Positions 51,687 to 62,018 of a DNA stretch of 64,000 nucleotides are shown here, one piece after another. Made by a program: the position numbers and the translations under genes. This stretch comes from Sphingomonas yunnanensis. Lineage in GTDB: Bacteria; Pseudomonadota; Alphaproteobacteria; Sphingomonadales; Sphingomonadaceae. The notes beneath the pieces are model-generated. The model was not told the DNA's origin. It did not search any database and worked only from the letters and a program-made list of their open reading frames with translations. The number at the start of each line of letters is the position of its first letter. The first letter of the stretch is position 1. Where the stretch lies: positions 124,001 through 188,000 of the forward strand of contig NZ_JAIOKB010000002.1 in assembly GCF_019898765.1 (NCBI RefSeq). The letters are read 5' to 3'.

Positions 51687-51974
51687 TCAGGCGATGACGC
51701 CGAGAATGTCCGACTCCTTCATGATCAGCAGGTCCTCGCCGTTGACCTTGACCTCGGTGCCCGACCACTTGCCGAACAGGATGCGGTCGCCCGCCTTGAC
51801 GTCGAGCGGGGTGACCTTGCCGTCCTCGGCCTTCACGCCGGTGCCGGCGGCGACGACCTCGCCCTCCTGCGGCTTCTCCTTGGCGGTGTCCGGGATGATG
51901 ATCCCGCCGGCCGTCTTCTCTTCCGCCTCAACGCGGCGGACGAGAACGCGGTCGTGCAACGGACGAAAGTTCAT
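51687..51974 (-). CDS. groES: Co-chaperonin GroES
   Basis: 95 residues. [20 protein letters not shown] start, mobile loop [21 protein letters not shown], and [14 protein letters not shown]. First gene of groESL; a CIRCE operator lies just upstream. Confidence 0.97.
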   Translation of the reverse strand: MNFRPLHDRVLVRRVEAEEKTAGGIIIPDTAKEKPQEGEVVAAGTGVKAEDGKVTPLDVKAGDRILFGKWSGTEVKVNGEDLLIMKESDILGVIA

Positions 51975-52008
51975 TGCTCTTACCTCTCTGAAGGCATGTG
52001 ACAGATTT

Positions 52009-52035
52009 TTGGCACTCCCCTGGGGCGAGTGCCAG
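52009..52035. promoter_or_regulatory. CIRCE operator for HrcA
   Basis: TTGGCACTC-N9-GAGTGCCAG at 52009-52035, differing from the consensus TTAGCACTC-N9-GAGTGCTAA at mirrored positions so that the dyad is kept except at the outer base pair. 35 bp before groES. Predicts HrcA repression relieved by heat. Confidence 0.93.
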
Positions 52036-52103
52036 CGCCCCGCATATGTGGGGCGTGCCCGCGGCGGTCAACCGGGGCCGCACGATTTTTCGGGAACCGT
52101 GCG

Positions 52104-53519
52104 TCAGGCCGTGGGTGCGGCCGGGTCGGGCAGCAGGCCGAGCCGCTCGCGCGCGCACCAGCGCCAGATCAACAGCGCCGAGACGACGCCGAGCCCCGCG
52201 GCAAGACCCCACCAGATACCGATCGCGCCCCAGCCGACGGTGAAGCCGAGCCAGGCGGCGATGCCGAACCCGATCCCCCAATAGCCGAACAGCTGGATCA
52301 TCATCGGCACCCGCGTGTCCTGCACCCCGCGCAGCACCCCCGCCGCGACCGCCTGCGCGCCGTCTACCAGCTGGAACACCGCGGCGACGCCGAGCAGCTT
52401 CACCGCGAGCGCGGCCACCGCCACCTCGTGCGCAGGGTCGACATAGGCGCGGACCAGCAGCCCAGGTACCGCCCAGAGGATCGAGGCGCTGACGACCATC
52501 ACCGCGATCCCCGACACGATCGCGACCCCGCCGGCGCGACCGACCCAGCGCGGGTCGGCCGCGCCATAAGCGAGCCCGACGCGGATCGTCGCCGCCTGCG
52601 CCAGCCCGAAGGGAACCTGGAAGGCCGCGGCGGCGATGTTGAGCGCGACCGCATGCGCGTCGATCGCGGTGACCGAGATCAGCCCCATCAGCAGCGCGGC
52701 GCCGCCGAACAGCCCGCCCTCCGCCATCCACCCGAGCGCGATCGGGGTGCCGAGCTTCGCGATCTCGATCAGGCGCGGCCACTCGGTCCGCCACCACTTG
52801 CCGAACAAATGGAAGCGGCGCAGCCGGCGGTCGGTCGACAGGATCACCGCGTAGCTCGCCGCGGTGGCGAGCGAGGTGAGCACGCTCGCGATCGCGGCGC
52901 CCTCCAGGCCGAGCGCGGGGAAGCCGGCGTTGCCGAACACGAGGCAATAGTTGGTGGCGACCGCGACGCCGAGCGCGAGCAAGGTCACCACCAGCGCCCA
53001 GCCCGGCCGCCCCAGCGCGGCGGCGGTGAGCCGCATCAGCGCCGCCGCCACCGCGAACGGCGCGGCGAGCGACAGCAGCCGGCAGAAACCGCCCGCGCGC
53101 GCCGCCACCGCGGCGTCCTGCCCGGCGACGCGCAGGATCGGCTCGGCGAGGTTGAGCAGCGCGATCACCACCAGCGAGCCCGCCGCGGCGAGCCACAGCG
53201 CCATGCGGAACGAGCGGCGCACCTGGCGCACCGCACCGATGCGGCGGCCGAGCGCGGCGGCGATCAGCGGCTCGGCGGCGCCGACCAGACCGACCAACGC
53301 GAAGGCGAGCAGGTTGAACAGGAACACGCCCAGCGTCGCGGCCGCGAACTCGACTGGACCGAGCCGCGCCACGAACACGACGTCGACCGCGAACACCGCC
53401 ATCTGGAGCAGGTTGGCTCCCACCAGCGGCCCGGCGAGCGCGGCGAGCGCGCGGAGCTCGCGCTGCCAGGTGGCGGGCGCTCGCTCGGTCAGCGGGTGGA
53501 GGGTGGCGGCGCCGTGCAT
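52104..53519 (-). CDS. MATE-family exporter (NorM-like)
   Basis: 471 residues from ATG 53519; sequence further upstream is not membrane-like. Twelve helices; LAGPLVGANLLQMAVFAVDVVFV-type first helix, ALGRRIGAVRQVRRSF, VPFGLAQAATIRVGLAYGA in the second half and GVLRGVQDTRVPMM. Groups with NorM by its N-lobe, unlike the gene at 38237-39676. Confidence 0.9.
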   Translation of the reverse strand: MHGAATLHPLTERAPATWQRELRALAALAGPLVGANLLQMAVFAVDVVFVARLGPVEFAAATLGVFLFNLLAFALVGLVGAAEPLIAAALGRRIGAVRQVRRSFRMALWLAAAGSLVVIALLNLAEPILRVAGQDAAVAARAGGFCRLLSLAAPFAVAAALMRLTAAALGRPGWALVVTLLALGVAVATNYCLVFGNAGFPALGLEGAAIASVLTSLATAASYAVILSTDRRLRRFHLFGKWWRTEWPRLIEIAKLGTPIALGWMAEGGLFGGAALLMGLISVTAIDAHAVALNIAAAAFQVPFGLAQAATIRVGLAYGAADPRWVGRAGGVAIVSGIAVMVVSASILWAVPGLLVRAYVDPAHEVAVAALAVKLLGVAAVFQLVDGAQAVAAGVLRGVQDTRVPMMIQLFGYWGIGFGIAAWLGFTVGWGAIGIWWGLAAGLGVVSALLIWRWCARERLGLLPDPAAPTA

Positions 53520-53901
53520 CGCGCGTGCCGTAGAGGAGTTCGCGGCGCGGTGCACGCGGGGTATGGTGGGAGCGGTGCGACAGACGCCGGCGCGGCCCGC
53601 TGAGCAGAAGTCGAACGAGCACGCGGCGCCGTCGGAGGAAGTCTCGGCAGCCGATCCTTTTATAGCTGGCGCACGGGCCCGGCCGGGTCGGCGGCGTAGA
53701 TTTTTCAAGGTGCTTCGGCGTGTCTCCGGCACCATGGGATCGCGGGCGGCGACATCTCGTCGCGGTGGCGCCCGCCCCTGCCCGTGCGCGACAGGCGCGA
53801 TCGCGCGCCGGGCGTACCCCAAAGCGTATTGCTCACTTCATACACGCCGGGCTAGGCTGGCGGCAGCGGGAGTCCCTCCGCGAAGAAGATGGAACATCAC
53901 G
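53520..53901. other. Divergent spacer between MATE and sppA
   Basis: 382 bp with no supportable gene; open frames here continue from the neighbouring genes with antisense-like composition. It must hold the promoters for both genes. No operator or repeat is evident. Confidence 0.5.
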
Positions 53902-55779
53902 ATGAAACTGGTGCGCGGCGCCTGGAAGCTGCTGGTGGGCATCAAGGACGCACTGGTCCTCGCGGCGATGCTGCTGTTCTTCGCTCTGCTGTTCGCGGCG
54001 CTCAACGCGCGCTCGCGCCCCGGCGCGATCAAGGACGGCGCGCTGCTGCTCGCGCTCGACGGTCCGATCGTCGAGCAGCCCGAGGAGATCCAGCCCACCG
54101 CGCTGCTCAGCGGCCAGCAGATCGGCAAGCAATATCGCCTGCGCGACCTGCTGCGCGCGATCGACTCGGCGGCCCAGGACGACCGCGTCAAGGCGATCGT
54201 GCTCGATCTCGACAAGTTCGGCGGCGGCTATCCCGCCTCGCTCGGCGAGGTGCAGGACGCGCTGCTGCGCGCGCGCAAGGCGGGCAAGCCGGTGCTGGCC
54301 TATGCCACCGCTTATACCGACGCGGGCTATCGCCTCGCCTCGGCGGCGAGCGAGATCTGGATGAACCCGCTGGGCGGCACGATCTTCGCCGGGCCGGGTG
54401 GCAGCCAGCTCTATTACAAGGGACTGCTCGACAAGATCGGGGTCAACGCGCACGTCTATCGCGTCGGCAAGTTCAAGTCGGCGGTGGAGCCCTATACCCG
54501 TACCGACCAGAGCCCGGAGGCCCGCGCCGCGAGCCAGGAGCTGTACGGCACGCTCTTCCAGCAGTGGCGCGAGTCGATCGCGACCGCGCGGCCCAAGGCG
54601 CAGGTGGCACCGTGGCTGGCGCAGCCGGCGCAGCTCGTCCAGCAGGCGCAGGGTGACGTGGCGCAGGCCAATGTCGCCACCGGGCTGGTCGACAAGCTGG
54701 GCGACCGCGTCGCCTTCGGCCGCCGCGTCGCGCAGCTCGCCGGCGGCGACGACGGCAAGCCCGCGGGCTGGTTCCGCACGATCAGATACCAGCCCTATGT
54801 CGATGCCGCACCGCTGCCCAAGACCGGGCAGATCGGCGTGCTCACCGTCGCGGGCGAGATCGTCGACGGCGAGGCGCAGCCCGGCCGGGCCGGCGGCGAC
54901 ACGATCGCCAAGCTGCTCTACCAGGGCATGATCGACAACAAGCTCAAGGCGCTGGTGCTGCGTGTCGATTCGCCGGGCGGCTCGGTGCTGGCGTCGGAGA
55001 AGATCCGGCTGGCGGTGATGGAGGCCAAGCGCCGCGGGTTGCCAATCGTGGTGTCGATGGGCGGGCTCGCCGCCTCTGGCGGCTATTGGGTGTCGACCCC
55101 GGGCGACGTGATCTTCGCCGAGCCCGGCACGATCACCGGCTCGATCGGCATCTTCGGTATCATTCCCACGTTCGAGAACACGCTGAGCAAGATCGGGCTC
55201 TCGGCCGACGGGGTGAAGACCACGCCGCTGTCGGGCCAGCCCGACCTGCTCGCGGGCACCACGCCGCAGCTCGACGCGGTGGTGCAATCGGGCATCGAGC
55301 ACGGCTATCGCGAGTTCCTGACGCGCGTGTCGCAGTCGCGCAAACTGCCGGTCGAGCGCGTCAACGAGATCGGCCAGGGCCGCGTCTGGGTCGGCGGCAT
55401 CGCGCACCAGCTCAGGCTGGTCGACCGCTTCGGTGGGCTCGACGCCGCGGTGCGCGAGGCCGCGCGCCGCGCCAAGCTCGACCAGGACACGCCGCCGGTC
55501 GTGTATCTCGACAAGAAGCCGGGCTTCGCCGCGCAGATCGCGCAGCAGCTCGCCAGCCAGGAGGACGACGATGACGCGGGCGCCCCCGCCGACGCGATCG
55601 GCCAGCTGGCGTGGCAGCGCCAGCAGGGCTTCGCGGTCGCGCTCGGCGACGCGCAGCGGATGCTGACCGGCGCGACCGTGCGCGCGCAGTGCCTCGAGTG
55701 CGCCGGGCTCGGCCCGGTGCGCGCCAGCTCGGCGGACCGGACGTTGCTCCAGCTCGTGCTCGCCAAGGTGGGGCTCTGA
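53902..55779 (+). CDS. sppA: Signal peptide peptidase SppA, 67K type
   Basis: 625 residues from ATG 53902. N-terminal membrane helix (about 15-35), then two tandem S49 domains. The catalytic lysine lies in RVGKFKSAVEPYTR (about 190-192) and the serine in GGLAASGGYWVS (about 390). Cleaves signal peptides released into the inner membrane. Stop overlaps the acetyltransferase start (TGATG). Confidence 0.93.
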   Translation: MKLVRGAWKLLVGIKDALVLAAMLLFFALLFAALNARSRPGAIKDGALLLALDGPIVEQPEEIQPTALLSGQQIGKQYRLRDLLRAIDSAAQDDRVKAIVLDLDKFGGGYPASLGEVQDALLRARKAGKPVLAYATAYTDAGYRLASAASEIWMNPLGGTIFAGPGGSQLYYKGLLDKIGVNAHVYRVGKFKSAVEPYTRTDQSPEARAASQELYGTLFQQWRESIATARPKAQVAPWLAQPAQLVQQAQGDVAQANVATGLVDKLGDRVAFGRRVAQLAGGDDGKPAGWFRTIRYQPYVDAAPLPKTGQIGVLTVAGEIVDGEAQPGRAGGDTIAKLLYQGMIDNKLKALVLRVDSPGGSVLASEKIRLAVMEAKRRGLPIVVSMGGLAASGGYWVSTPGDVIFAEPGTITGSIGIFGIIPTFENTLSKIGLSADGVKTTPLSGQPDLLAGTTPQLDAVVQSGIEHGYREFLTRVSQSRKLPVERVNEIGQGRVWVGGIAHQLRLVDRFGGLDAAVREAARRAKLDQDTPPVVYLDKKPGFAAQIAQQLASQEDDDDAGAPADAIGQLAWQRQQGFAVALGDAQRMLTGATVRAQCLECAGLGPVRASSADRTLLQLVLAKVGL

Positions 55780-56360
55780 TGCCCCCCGGCCCGATCGCGA
55801 TCCGCGCCGCCACCGCCGACGACGCCGCCGCGATCGCCGCGATCTACGCGCCCTATGTGCTGCAGGGCACGGTCTCGTTCGAGAGCGAGGCGCCCGACGC
55901 CGCGGCGATGCGCGAGCGGATCGAGGGGTCGGCGGGCTATTACCCCTGGCTGGTCGCGGTCTCGCGCGGCGAGGACGGCGGGGAGCGCGGGGTGCTCGCC
56001 TACGCTTATGCCACGCGCTTCCGCGACCGGCCGGCCTATCGCTACGTCGTCGAGACATCGATCTACGCCACCGGCGCGACCCAGCGCCAGGGTGTCGGCC
56101 GGCTATTGTACGAGGCGCTGGTCGACACGCTGCGCGCGCAGGGCTTCACCCAGGCGATCGGCGTGATCGCGCTGCCCAACGACGCCTCGATCACGCTGCA
56201 CGAGGCGGTCGGCTTCCGCCGCGCCGGTGTGTACCGCGAGGTAGGCTACAAGCAGGGGCGCTGGATCGACGTCGGCCTGTGGCAATGCGCGCTCAACGAG
56301 TCGGCGATCCCGCCGGTCGAGCCGCGCGCCTTCCGCGACGTGGGCGTGCGGCGCGACTGA
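55779..56360 (+). CDS. GNAT N-acetyltransferase (phosphinothricin-acetyltransferase-like)
   Basis: 193 residues from ATG 55779, coupled to sppA by TGATG. IRAATADDAAAIAAIYAPYVL, then TVSFE, VETSIYATGATQRQGVGRLLYEALVD with the acetyl-CoA loop QRQGVG, and GFRRAGVYREVGYKQGRW. Typical of Pat/MddA enzymes acting on methionine analogues. Confidence 0.87.
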   Translation: MPPGPIAIRAATADDAAAIAAIYAPYVLQGTVSFESEAPDAAAMRERIEGSAGYYPWLVAVSRGEDGGERGVLAYAYATRFRDRPAYRYVVETSIYATGATQRQGVGRLLYEALVDTLRAQGFTQAIGVIALPNDASITLHEAVGFRRAGVYREVGYKQGRWIDVGLWQCALNESAIPPVEPRAFRDVGVRRD

Positions 56361-56415
56361 GCGGCGGCGCGGCTGGCAGCGTGCGTGAGGTGCCTCACGC
56401 GACGACTCCAGGTTG

Positions 56416-56587
56416 CGAGGAAGGTTGGTTCACGCGGCGGCGCCGTGACGCGGAGGTGTAGCGCGCGCGGCAGCGCACGCTCATCGTCCCAACGCTTGAT
56501 AAGAGGCGCCGCCTCCGCGGCGGGGCGCAACCTCGCCGCGCCTCCGCGTGAACCAACCTTCCTCGCGTCCTCGCGTCCTCGCGTCAC
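56416..56587. repeat. Dispersed repeat (family F), inverted copy
   Basis: Reverse-complement relative of 23411-23606. Ends AACCTTCCTCGCGTCCTCGC and begins with GCGAGGAAGGTTGGTTCACG, forming its own long terminal inverted repeat. Confidence 0.75.
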
Positions 56588-56628
56588 CTCACTTCTCAGA
56601 GGCTGATCCACCTCCTCTGCATCGTCGG

Positions 56629-56708
56629 CCTGCTCCGGCGAACGCCGGAGCCTAGGGTCACCAACATCACCGCCTGCCGCTCTGGGATCCCGCGTGCGCG
56701 GGAGCACG
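56629..56708. repeat. Two-hairpin repeat (family E), intergenic copy
   Basis: TGCTCCGGCGAACGCCGGAG then CCTAGGGTCACC; GATCCCGCGTGCGCGGGAGC at the right. Its reverse complement aligns with the repeat inside glgA, including GTGCTCCCGCGCACGC and GGCTCCGGCGTTCGCC. Confidence 0.82.
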
Positions 56709-56842
56709 GTTCCGCTCTGATTGGATCAGCACTCGCCTGGCCGCCCGCCATAACGGGCCACTGCCCGGCTCGACTCCGCCACCCCGCTCCGCCCTCGCGC
56801 TACGATCCCCCTACGGCGCAGGCGCGTCGAGGGAGGCGAGCG

Positions 56843-57271
56843 ATGGAGCATCTCACGCGGCCATGGCGGCTCTACGGCGAGCTCGCCGGGCGAGCGACGC
56901 GGCGCGAGCTCGCCGGCTTCGACCTCACCCTCCTGGCCGCGCTCGCGCTTGCCTGGCACGCGCCCGATCTCACGGCCCCCTGGCTCGGCGCGCTGAAGCT
57001 GCGCCCCGAGGCGGCGAGCGGCGGCGTGCTGCTCGCGGCGCTGGGCTTCGTGCTGTTGTTCGGCACCGCGCCGTGCGTCGCGGTCCACGCGCGCCGGCTG
57101 CACGATGCCGGCCATTCGGCTTGGTGGCTGCTTTTCCCGATCACCGCCCCGTTGCTGCTGCTGCCGGGCACGCGCGGTGCCAATCGCTACGGCGCCGACC
57201 CGCGCGGGCGGGAACGCCTCTCCGCTCCCTCGGAGGAGAGCGCGCCCGCGCCGCTACGCGCGGCGTGCTGA
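56843..57271 (+). CDS. DUF805 membrane protein
   Basis: 142 residues. GRATRRELAGFDL (family: G-R-x-x-R-x-E-F/W), then three hydrophobic helices and the family motif VHARRLHDAGHSAWWLL with PGTRGANRYGADP near the end. Function unknown. Confidence 0.85.
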   Translation: MEHLTRPWRLYGELAGRATRRELAGFDLTLLAALALAWHAPDLTAPWLGALKLRPEAASGGVLLAALGFVLLFGTAPCVAVHARRLHDAGHSAWWLLFPITAPLLLLPGTRGANRYGADPRGRERLSAPSEESAPAPLRAAC

Positions 57272-57332
57272 GCGAGAGGTCGCGGGCCGACTCGCGTGAG
57301 AACGACGATCAGACGTAAGAACATCATCCGAG

Positions 57333-57422
57333 TGCCCCGGCGGAGGCCCGGGCTCAGTACCGGAAGGGGTCGCGGTCAAGTCGCTGCAATTACCACCGGG
57401 GCCCCCGCCCCCGCCGGTGCAC
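57333..57422. repeat. Two-hairpin repeat (family D-like, degenerate)
   Basis: TGCCCCGGCGGAGGCCCGGG on the left and ACCGGGGCCCCCGCCCCCGC on the right. Same layout as 49738-49831 but more diverged. The rest of 57272-57546 has no gene. Confidence 0.55.
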
Positions 57423-57546
57423 GAGATGTTCAAGGCCAGCGCTCGCCCGAGCAGAACGGGTTACCCAGACCGACGATCCGCCCGGCGCGGTCACCCGTGA
57501 GTCGCTGAGCCGACCTAGCTCTGCCCCCGCAACTGGGGTGTGGACC

Positions 57547-59889
57547 ATGACCATCTTCTACCGTGACGAGGCCTTCCTCCTCTCGATCGTCGGCGCGCTG
57601 CTATGCGCCCCCGCCGCCGCACAGACGCAGCCGCCCGCGGGGGCTGTCGCGGGAGAGGCGGCCGACGCGACCGCCGCGCCCGCGCTCGGCGACGTCATCG
57701 TCACCGCGCAGCGCCGCCGCACCGACCTGCAGGAGACGCCGGTCGCGGTGTCGGTGCTCGACTCGACCGGGCTGCGCGACCGTCACGTCCAGTCGCTCGG
57801 CGACCTGCGCGACGGTGCGATCCCGTCGCTGCGGGTGGCGCCCTTCTACTCGCGCAACTCGGCGCTGATCGTGAACATCCGCGGCGTCGGCGTGCTGGGT
57901 GACAGCAACCAGCCCGCGCGCGACCAGGGCGTCGGCGTCTATGTCGACGGCGTCTATCTCGGCCGCGCGCAGGGGCTCGGCGCGGCGCTGTACGACGTCG
58001 CCAGCCTGGAGGTGCTCAAGGGGCCGCAGGGGACGCTGTTCGGCCGCAACACCGAGGGCGGCGCGGTCAACATCGTCACGCGCGCGCCGAGCGGCCAGCT
58101 CGGACTGCGCGCCGCCGCGGGGGTGGGCAGCGCCGGCGCCTACGGTGGCGAGGTGCACTTCGACTTGCCCTCGCTCGCCGGCGTGGCGGTGAAGCTCGAC
58201 GGCATCGTCACCGCGCGCGGCGGGCTGGTGCGCGACCCGCTGACCGGCCAGACACCGTTCGACTTCTACGAGCGGCGCGGCGCGCACCTCGCGGCGCTGT
58301 GGCACCCGGCCGAAGGAGTGAGCGCCGATTACGCCTTCGACACCGCCCACGACGGTTCGTCGCCGCTCTATTACCAGACGGTCGCGGCGGGCTCGCTGCC
58401 GCGCGCGCCGGCGCAGCCCGTGGAGCAGCGGCGGGTCCGCGTCGCCAGCGTCGGCGTGCCCCAGCAGGACAGCGTCGGGCGCACCCACGGCCATCGCCTC
58501 ACGCTCGGCTGGCAGGCGGCGCCGGGGCTGGAGCTCAAGTCGATCTCCGCACTGCGCATCATGGCCCAGTCGCAATATGATAACGGTTCGGCCAACAACT
58601 CGGCCTTCCACCCCGGCGGCGCCTTCGCGCGCTACAGCCTCGCCGATTTCGACCAGCGCCAGTGGAGCCAGGAGGTTCAGCTGATCGGCGAGGCGCCGCG
58701 GCTGCATTATCTCGCCGGCGCGCTCTATTATCGCGAGCGCGTCGCCGATCGGGCGCAGGCGTTCAACACGATGCGGTGGAACACGGCGGGCACCGCCGCC
58801 AGCGTGATCCCGCTGACGCTCGCGGCGCAGCCGATCGACCGTGCCAGCCGGATCACCACCGACAGCCTCGGCGCCTTCGGCCAGGCGACCTGGTCACCCG
58901 CGGTGGAGGACGACTGGCTCCACCTCACCGGCGGTCTGCGCTGGTCGCGCGACAGCAAGCGGGGCAACCTGTACCTCGTCAACAACAAGACGCCGAGCGT
59001 CAACGGCGTGGTCGCGCCGCGCGGGCTCGACGCGCGCTGGTCGCGGGTCGATCCGATGGTGACGATCGCCGCCGACGCCGGAACCGACCTCCACGCCTAC
59101 GCCAGATGGAGCACCGGTTATCGCTCGGGCGGCGCCAACTCGCGCTCGCTCACCTACGCGCCGTTCGCGCCGGAGAGCGTCTCGGTCTGGGAGCTCGGCA
59201 CCAAGAGCGAGTGGCTGGATCGCCGCGCCCGTCTCAACCTCGCGGTCTATGCCGGCGGCTACGCCGCGATCCAGATCGACTTCACCGCCAACTACCTGCA
59301 GCGCGACCAGGGCGGCCGGCTGCTGGAATCGACGCGCACCACCACCGAGACCTTCAACGCTCCCGGCCGGGGGCGGCTGCGCGGCGCCGAGGCCGAGCTG
59401 GCGGTGCTGCCGGCGGAGGGGCTGACGCTCAGCGGCGCCTATGCCCGCACCGACCTGCGTATCCCGCCCACCGCCAACCCCTTCCCGCAGACCAACGGCA
59501 CGGTGGTGACCGCGCCGGTGCGGATCTACCCGGTGTACACGCCGCGCGACGCGATCAGCGGCGCGATCGACTATCATGCCGCGGTGCCCGGCGGCACACT
59601 GCGCGCGCACGTCGATGCCAGCGCCGACTCGGGCTTCTACGCCAATTACAACGACCCGGAGCGCGGGATGCGCCAGCCGCGCGGCGCGGCGGGCGTGGTG
59701 GTCAACGGCCGCGTCGCACTGACCGACGTCGCGGTCTCGCCCGGCGCCACGATCGAGCTGGCGCTGTGGAGCCGCAACCTGCTCGACGAGCAGCACCTGT
59801 TCTTCCGCCAGTACACCACCCTGCTGGGTACCGCGGGCTTCTTCAACGAGCGCCGCACGCTCGGGCTGGAACTGGGGCTGCGCTTCTGA
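57547..59889 (+). CDS. TonB-dependent receptor
   Basis: 780 residues from ATG 57547 (a GTG three codons upstream is also possible). Signal peptide ending PAAAQT; probable TonB box DVIVTAQRRR; plug domain with NIRGVGV, VGVYVDGVYLGR and EVLKGPQGTLFGRNTEGGAVN; then a 22-strand barrel ending in ELGLRF. Ligand unknown; siderophore-, vitamin- and glycan-type receptors share these marks. 80 bp before cstA on the same strand. Confidence 0.92.
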   Translation: MTIFYRDEAFLLSIVGALLCAPAAAQTQPPAGAVAGEAADATAAPALGDVIVTAQRRRTDLQETPVAVSVLDSTGLRDRHVQSLGDLRDGAIPSLRVAPFYSRNSALIVNIRGVGVLGDSNQPARDQGVGVYVDGVYLGRAQGLGAALYDVASLEVLKGPQGTLFGRNTEGGAVNIVTRAPSGQLGLRAAAGVGSAGAYGGEVHFDLPSLAGVAVKLDGIVTARGGLVRDPLTGQTPFDFYERRGAHLAALWHPAEGVSADYAFDTAHDGSSPLYYQTVAAGSLPRAPAQPVEQRRVRVASVGVPQQDSVGRTHGHRLTLGWQAAPGLELKSISALRIMAQSQYDNGSANNSAFHPGGAFARYSLADFDQRQWSQEVQLIGEAPRLHYLAGALYYRERVADRAQAFNTMRWNTAGTAASVIPLTLAAQPIDRASRITTDSLGAFGQATWSPAVEDDWLHLTGGLRWSRDSKRGNLYLVNNKTPSVNGVVAPRGLDARWSRVDPMVTIAADAGTDLHAYARWSTGYRSGGANSRSLTYAPFAPESVSVWELGTKSEWLDRRARLNLAVYAGGYAAIQIDFTANYLQRDQGGRLLESTRTTTETFNAPGRGRLRGAEAELAVLPAEGLTLSGAYARTDLRIPPTANPFPQTNGTVVTAPVRIYPVYTPRDAISGAIDYHAAVPGGTLRAHVDASADSGFYANYNDPERGMRQPRGAAGVVVNGRVALTDVAVSPGATIELALWSRNLLDEQHLFFRQYTTLLGTAGFFNERRTLGLELGLRF

Positions 59890-59969
59890 CGCGATGCCGC
59901 GCGATGCCCGTTGATCGGGCCCGCGGTCAGCGCGCATAGCGGCGGAAGAAGGACGAGGAGCGCGCGACG

Positions 59970-62018
59970 ATGACCAGGCACCTACCGTGGATCCTGCTCG
60001 CGCTCGCCGGCGCCGCCTGCCTCGGCGTGGTCGCGTCGGTGCGCGGCGAGCCGGTCAACGCTTTGTGGATCGTCGCCGCGGCGCTCTGCGTGTACCTCGT
60101 CGCCTACCGTTACTACGCGCGCTACATCGCGCGCGTCGTCGTCGCGGTCGACCCGGCGCGCGCCACGCCCGCGGTGCGGCGCGCCGACGGGCTCGACTAT
60201 GTCGCGACGGACCGGCGCGTGCTGTTCGGCCACCATTTCGCGGCGATCGCCGGCGCGGGGCCGCTGGTCGGCCCGGTGCTCGCCGCGCAGATGGGCTATC
60301 TGCCCGGCACCTTGTGGATTCTCGCCGGCGTGGTGCTCGCCGGCGCGGTGCAGGACTTCATGGTGCTGTTCATCTCGATGCGCCGCGACGGGCGCTCGCT
60401 CGGCGAGCTGATCCGGATGGAGATGGGCGCGGTGCCGGGCACGATCGCGCTGGTCGGCGCCTTCATGATCATGGTGATCATCCTCGCCGTGCTCGCGCTG
60501 ATCGTGGTGCGCGCGCTGGCGGAAAGCCCCTGGGGGCTGTTCACCGTGGTCGCCACCGTGCCGCTGGCGATGGTGATGGGCGGCTACACGCGCTGGCTGC
60601 GACCGGGCGCGATCGGCGAGGTATCGGTGATCGGCGTCGTCGGGCTGGTCGCCGCGATCCTGCTCGGCCAGTCGGTCGCGGCGAGCGCGAGCCTCGCGCC
60701 GTGGTTCACGCTCACGCCGGTGGCGCTCTGCGTCGGGCTGATCGGCTATGGCGCGGTGGCGTCGCTGCTGCCGGTGTGGCTGCTGCTGGCGCCGCGCGAC
60801 TATCTCTCCACCTTCCTCAAGATCGGCGCGATCGCGGCGCTGGCGATCGGCATCGTGCTGCTCGCGCCGCCGCTGCGCATGCCCGCGCTCACCGACTTCG
60901 CCGCAACCGGGCGCGGGCCGGTCTGGGCGGGGCCGCTGTTCCCCTTCCTGTTCATCACCATCGCCTGCGGCGCGGTGTCGGGCTTCCACGCGCTGATCGC
61001 GAGCGGCACCACGCCCAAGCTGATCGCGAGCGAGAGCGACGCCGCCTTCATCGGCTATGGCGCGATGCTGATGGAGAGCGCGGTGGCGATCATGGCGCTG
61101 GTGGCGGCGTGCATCCTCGATCCCGGCATCTATCTCGCGATGAACGCCCCCGCCGCGATCACCGCGGGCGATCCCGTCACCGCCGCCGCGGCGGTGAGCG
61201 CGATGGGCTTCCCCGTGGCGCCCGCGACACTGACCGAGACCGCGCGTCAGGTCGGCGAGACCACGATCATCAGCCGCGCCGGCGGCGCGCCGACGCTGGC
61301 GGTGGCGATGGCCGAGATCTTCTCGCACGCGATCGGCGGCCCCGCGATGAAGGCCTTCTGGTACCATTTCGCGATCCTGTTCGAGGCGCTGTTCATCCTC
61401 ACCGCGGTGGACGCCGGAACGCGCGCGGGGCGCTTCATGCTGCACGACCTGCTCGCGCTGGCGGTGCCGCGCTTCAGGGACACACGCGGCTTCGCGCCCG
61501 GGCTGGTCGCCACGCTGCTGTGCGTCGGCGCCTGGGGCTTCTTCCTCTACCAGGGCGTGACCGACCCGCTCGGCGGGGTGAACACCTTGTGGCCGTTGTT
61601 CGGCATCTCCAACCAGATGCTCGCCGCGGTGGCGCTGCTGCTCGCGACGGTGGTGCTGTTCCGCATGAAGCGCGCGCGCTACGCCGCGGTGACGGTGGTG
61701 CCCGCGGCGTGGCTGGTGCTGTGCACCGGCACCGCGGGCGTGATGAAGCTGGCGCATCCCGATCCAGCGATCGGCTTCCTCGCGCACGCGCGCCGCTTCG
61801 CCGAGGCCGCGGCGCGCGGCGAGGTGCTCAAGCCCGCCAAGACGCTCGCCGAGATGCATCGGATCGTGCTCAACGACCGGATCGACGCGGGCCTGTGCGC
61901 GCTGTTCCTCGCGGTGGTGGCGGCGATCCTCGTCTATGCGGTGCGCGCCTGCCTCGCGGTGCGGCGGCTCGACCGGCCGAGCGTCAGCGAGATCCCGCCG
62001 TCCGGAGCGACCGCGTGA
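59970..62018 (+). CDS. cstA: CstA-family carbon starvation/pyruvate-peptide transporter
   Basis: 682 residues, about 16 membrane helices. FGHHFAAIAGAGPLVGPVLA, ISMRRDGRSLGELIRMEMG, the SGFHALIASGTTPKLI segment and LWPLFGISNQMLAAVALLL are characteristic. Imports pyruvate or peptides under carbon limitation. Stop overlaps the small partner gene (GTGA). Confidence 0.93.
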   Translation: MTRHLPWILLALAGAACLGVVASVRGEPVNALWIVAAALCVYLVAYRYYARYIARVVVAVDPARATPAVRRADGLDYVATDRRVLFGHHFAAIAGAGPLVGPVLAAQMGYLPGTLWILAGVVLAGAVQDFMVLFISMRRDGRSLGELIRMEMGAVPGTIALVGAFMIMVIILAVLALIVVRALAESPWGLFTVVATVPLAMVMGGYTRWLRPGAIGEVSVIGVVGLVAAILLGQSVAASASLAPWFTLTPVALCVGLIGYGAVASLLPVWLLLAPRDYLSTFLKIGAIAALAIGIVLLAPPLRMPALTDFAATGRGPVWAGPLFPFLFITIACGAVSGFHALIASGTTPKLIASESDAAFIGYGAMLMESAVAIMALVAACILDPGIYLAMNAPAAITAGDPVTAAAAVSAMGFPVAPATLTETARQVGETTIISRAGGAPTLAVAMAEIFSHAIGGPAMKAFWYHFAILFEALFILTAVDAGTRAGRFMLHDLLALAVPRFRDTRGFAPGLVATLLCVGAWGFFLYQGVTDPLGGVNTLWPLFGISNQMLAAVALLLATVVLFRMKRARYAAVTVVPAAWLVLCTGTAGVMKLAHPDPAIGFLAHARRFAEAAARGEVLKPAKTLAEMHRIVLNDRIDAGLCALFLAVVAAILVYAVRACLAVRRLDRPSVSEIPPSGATA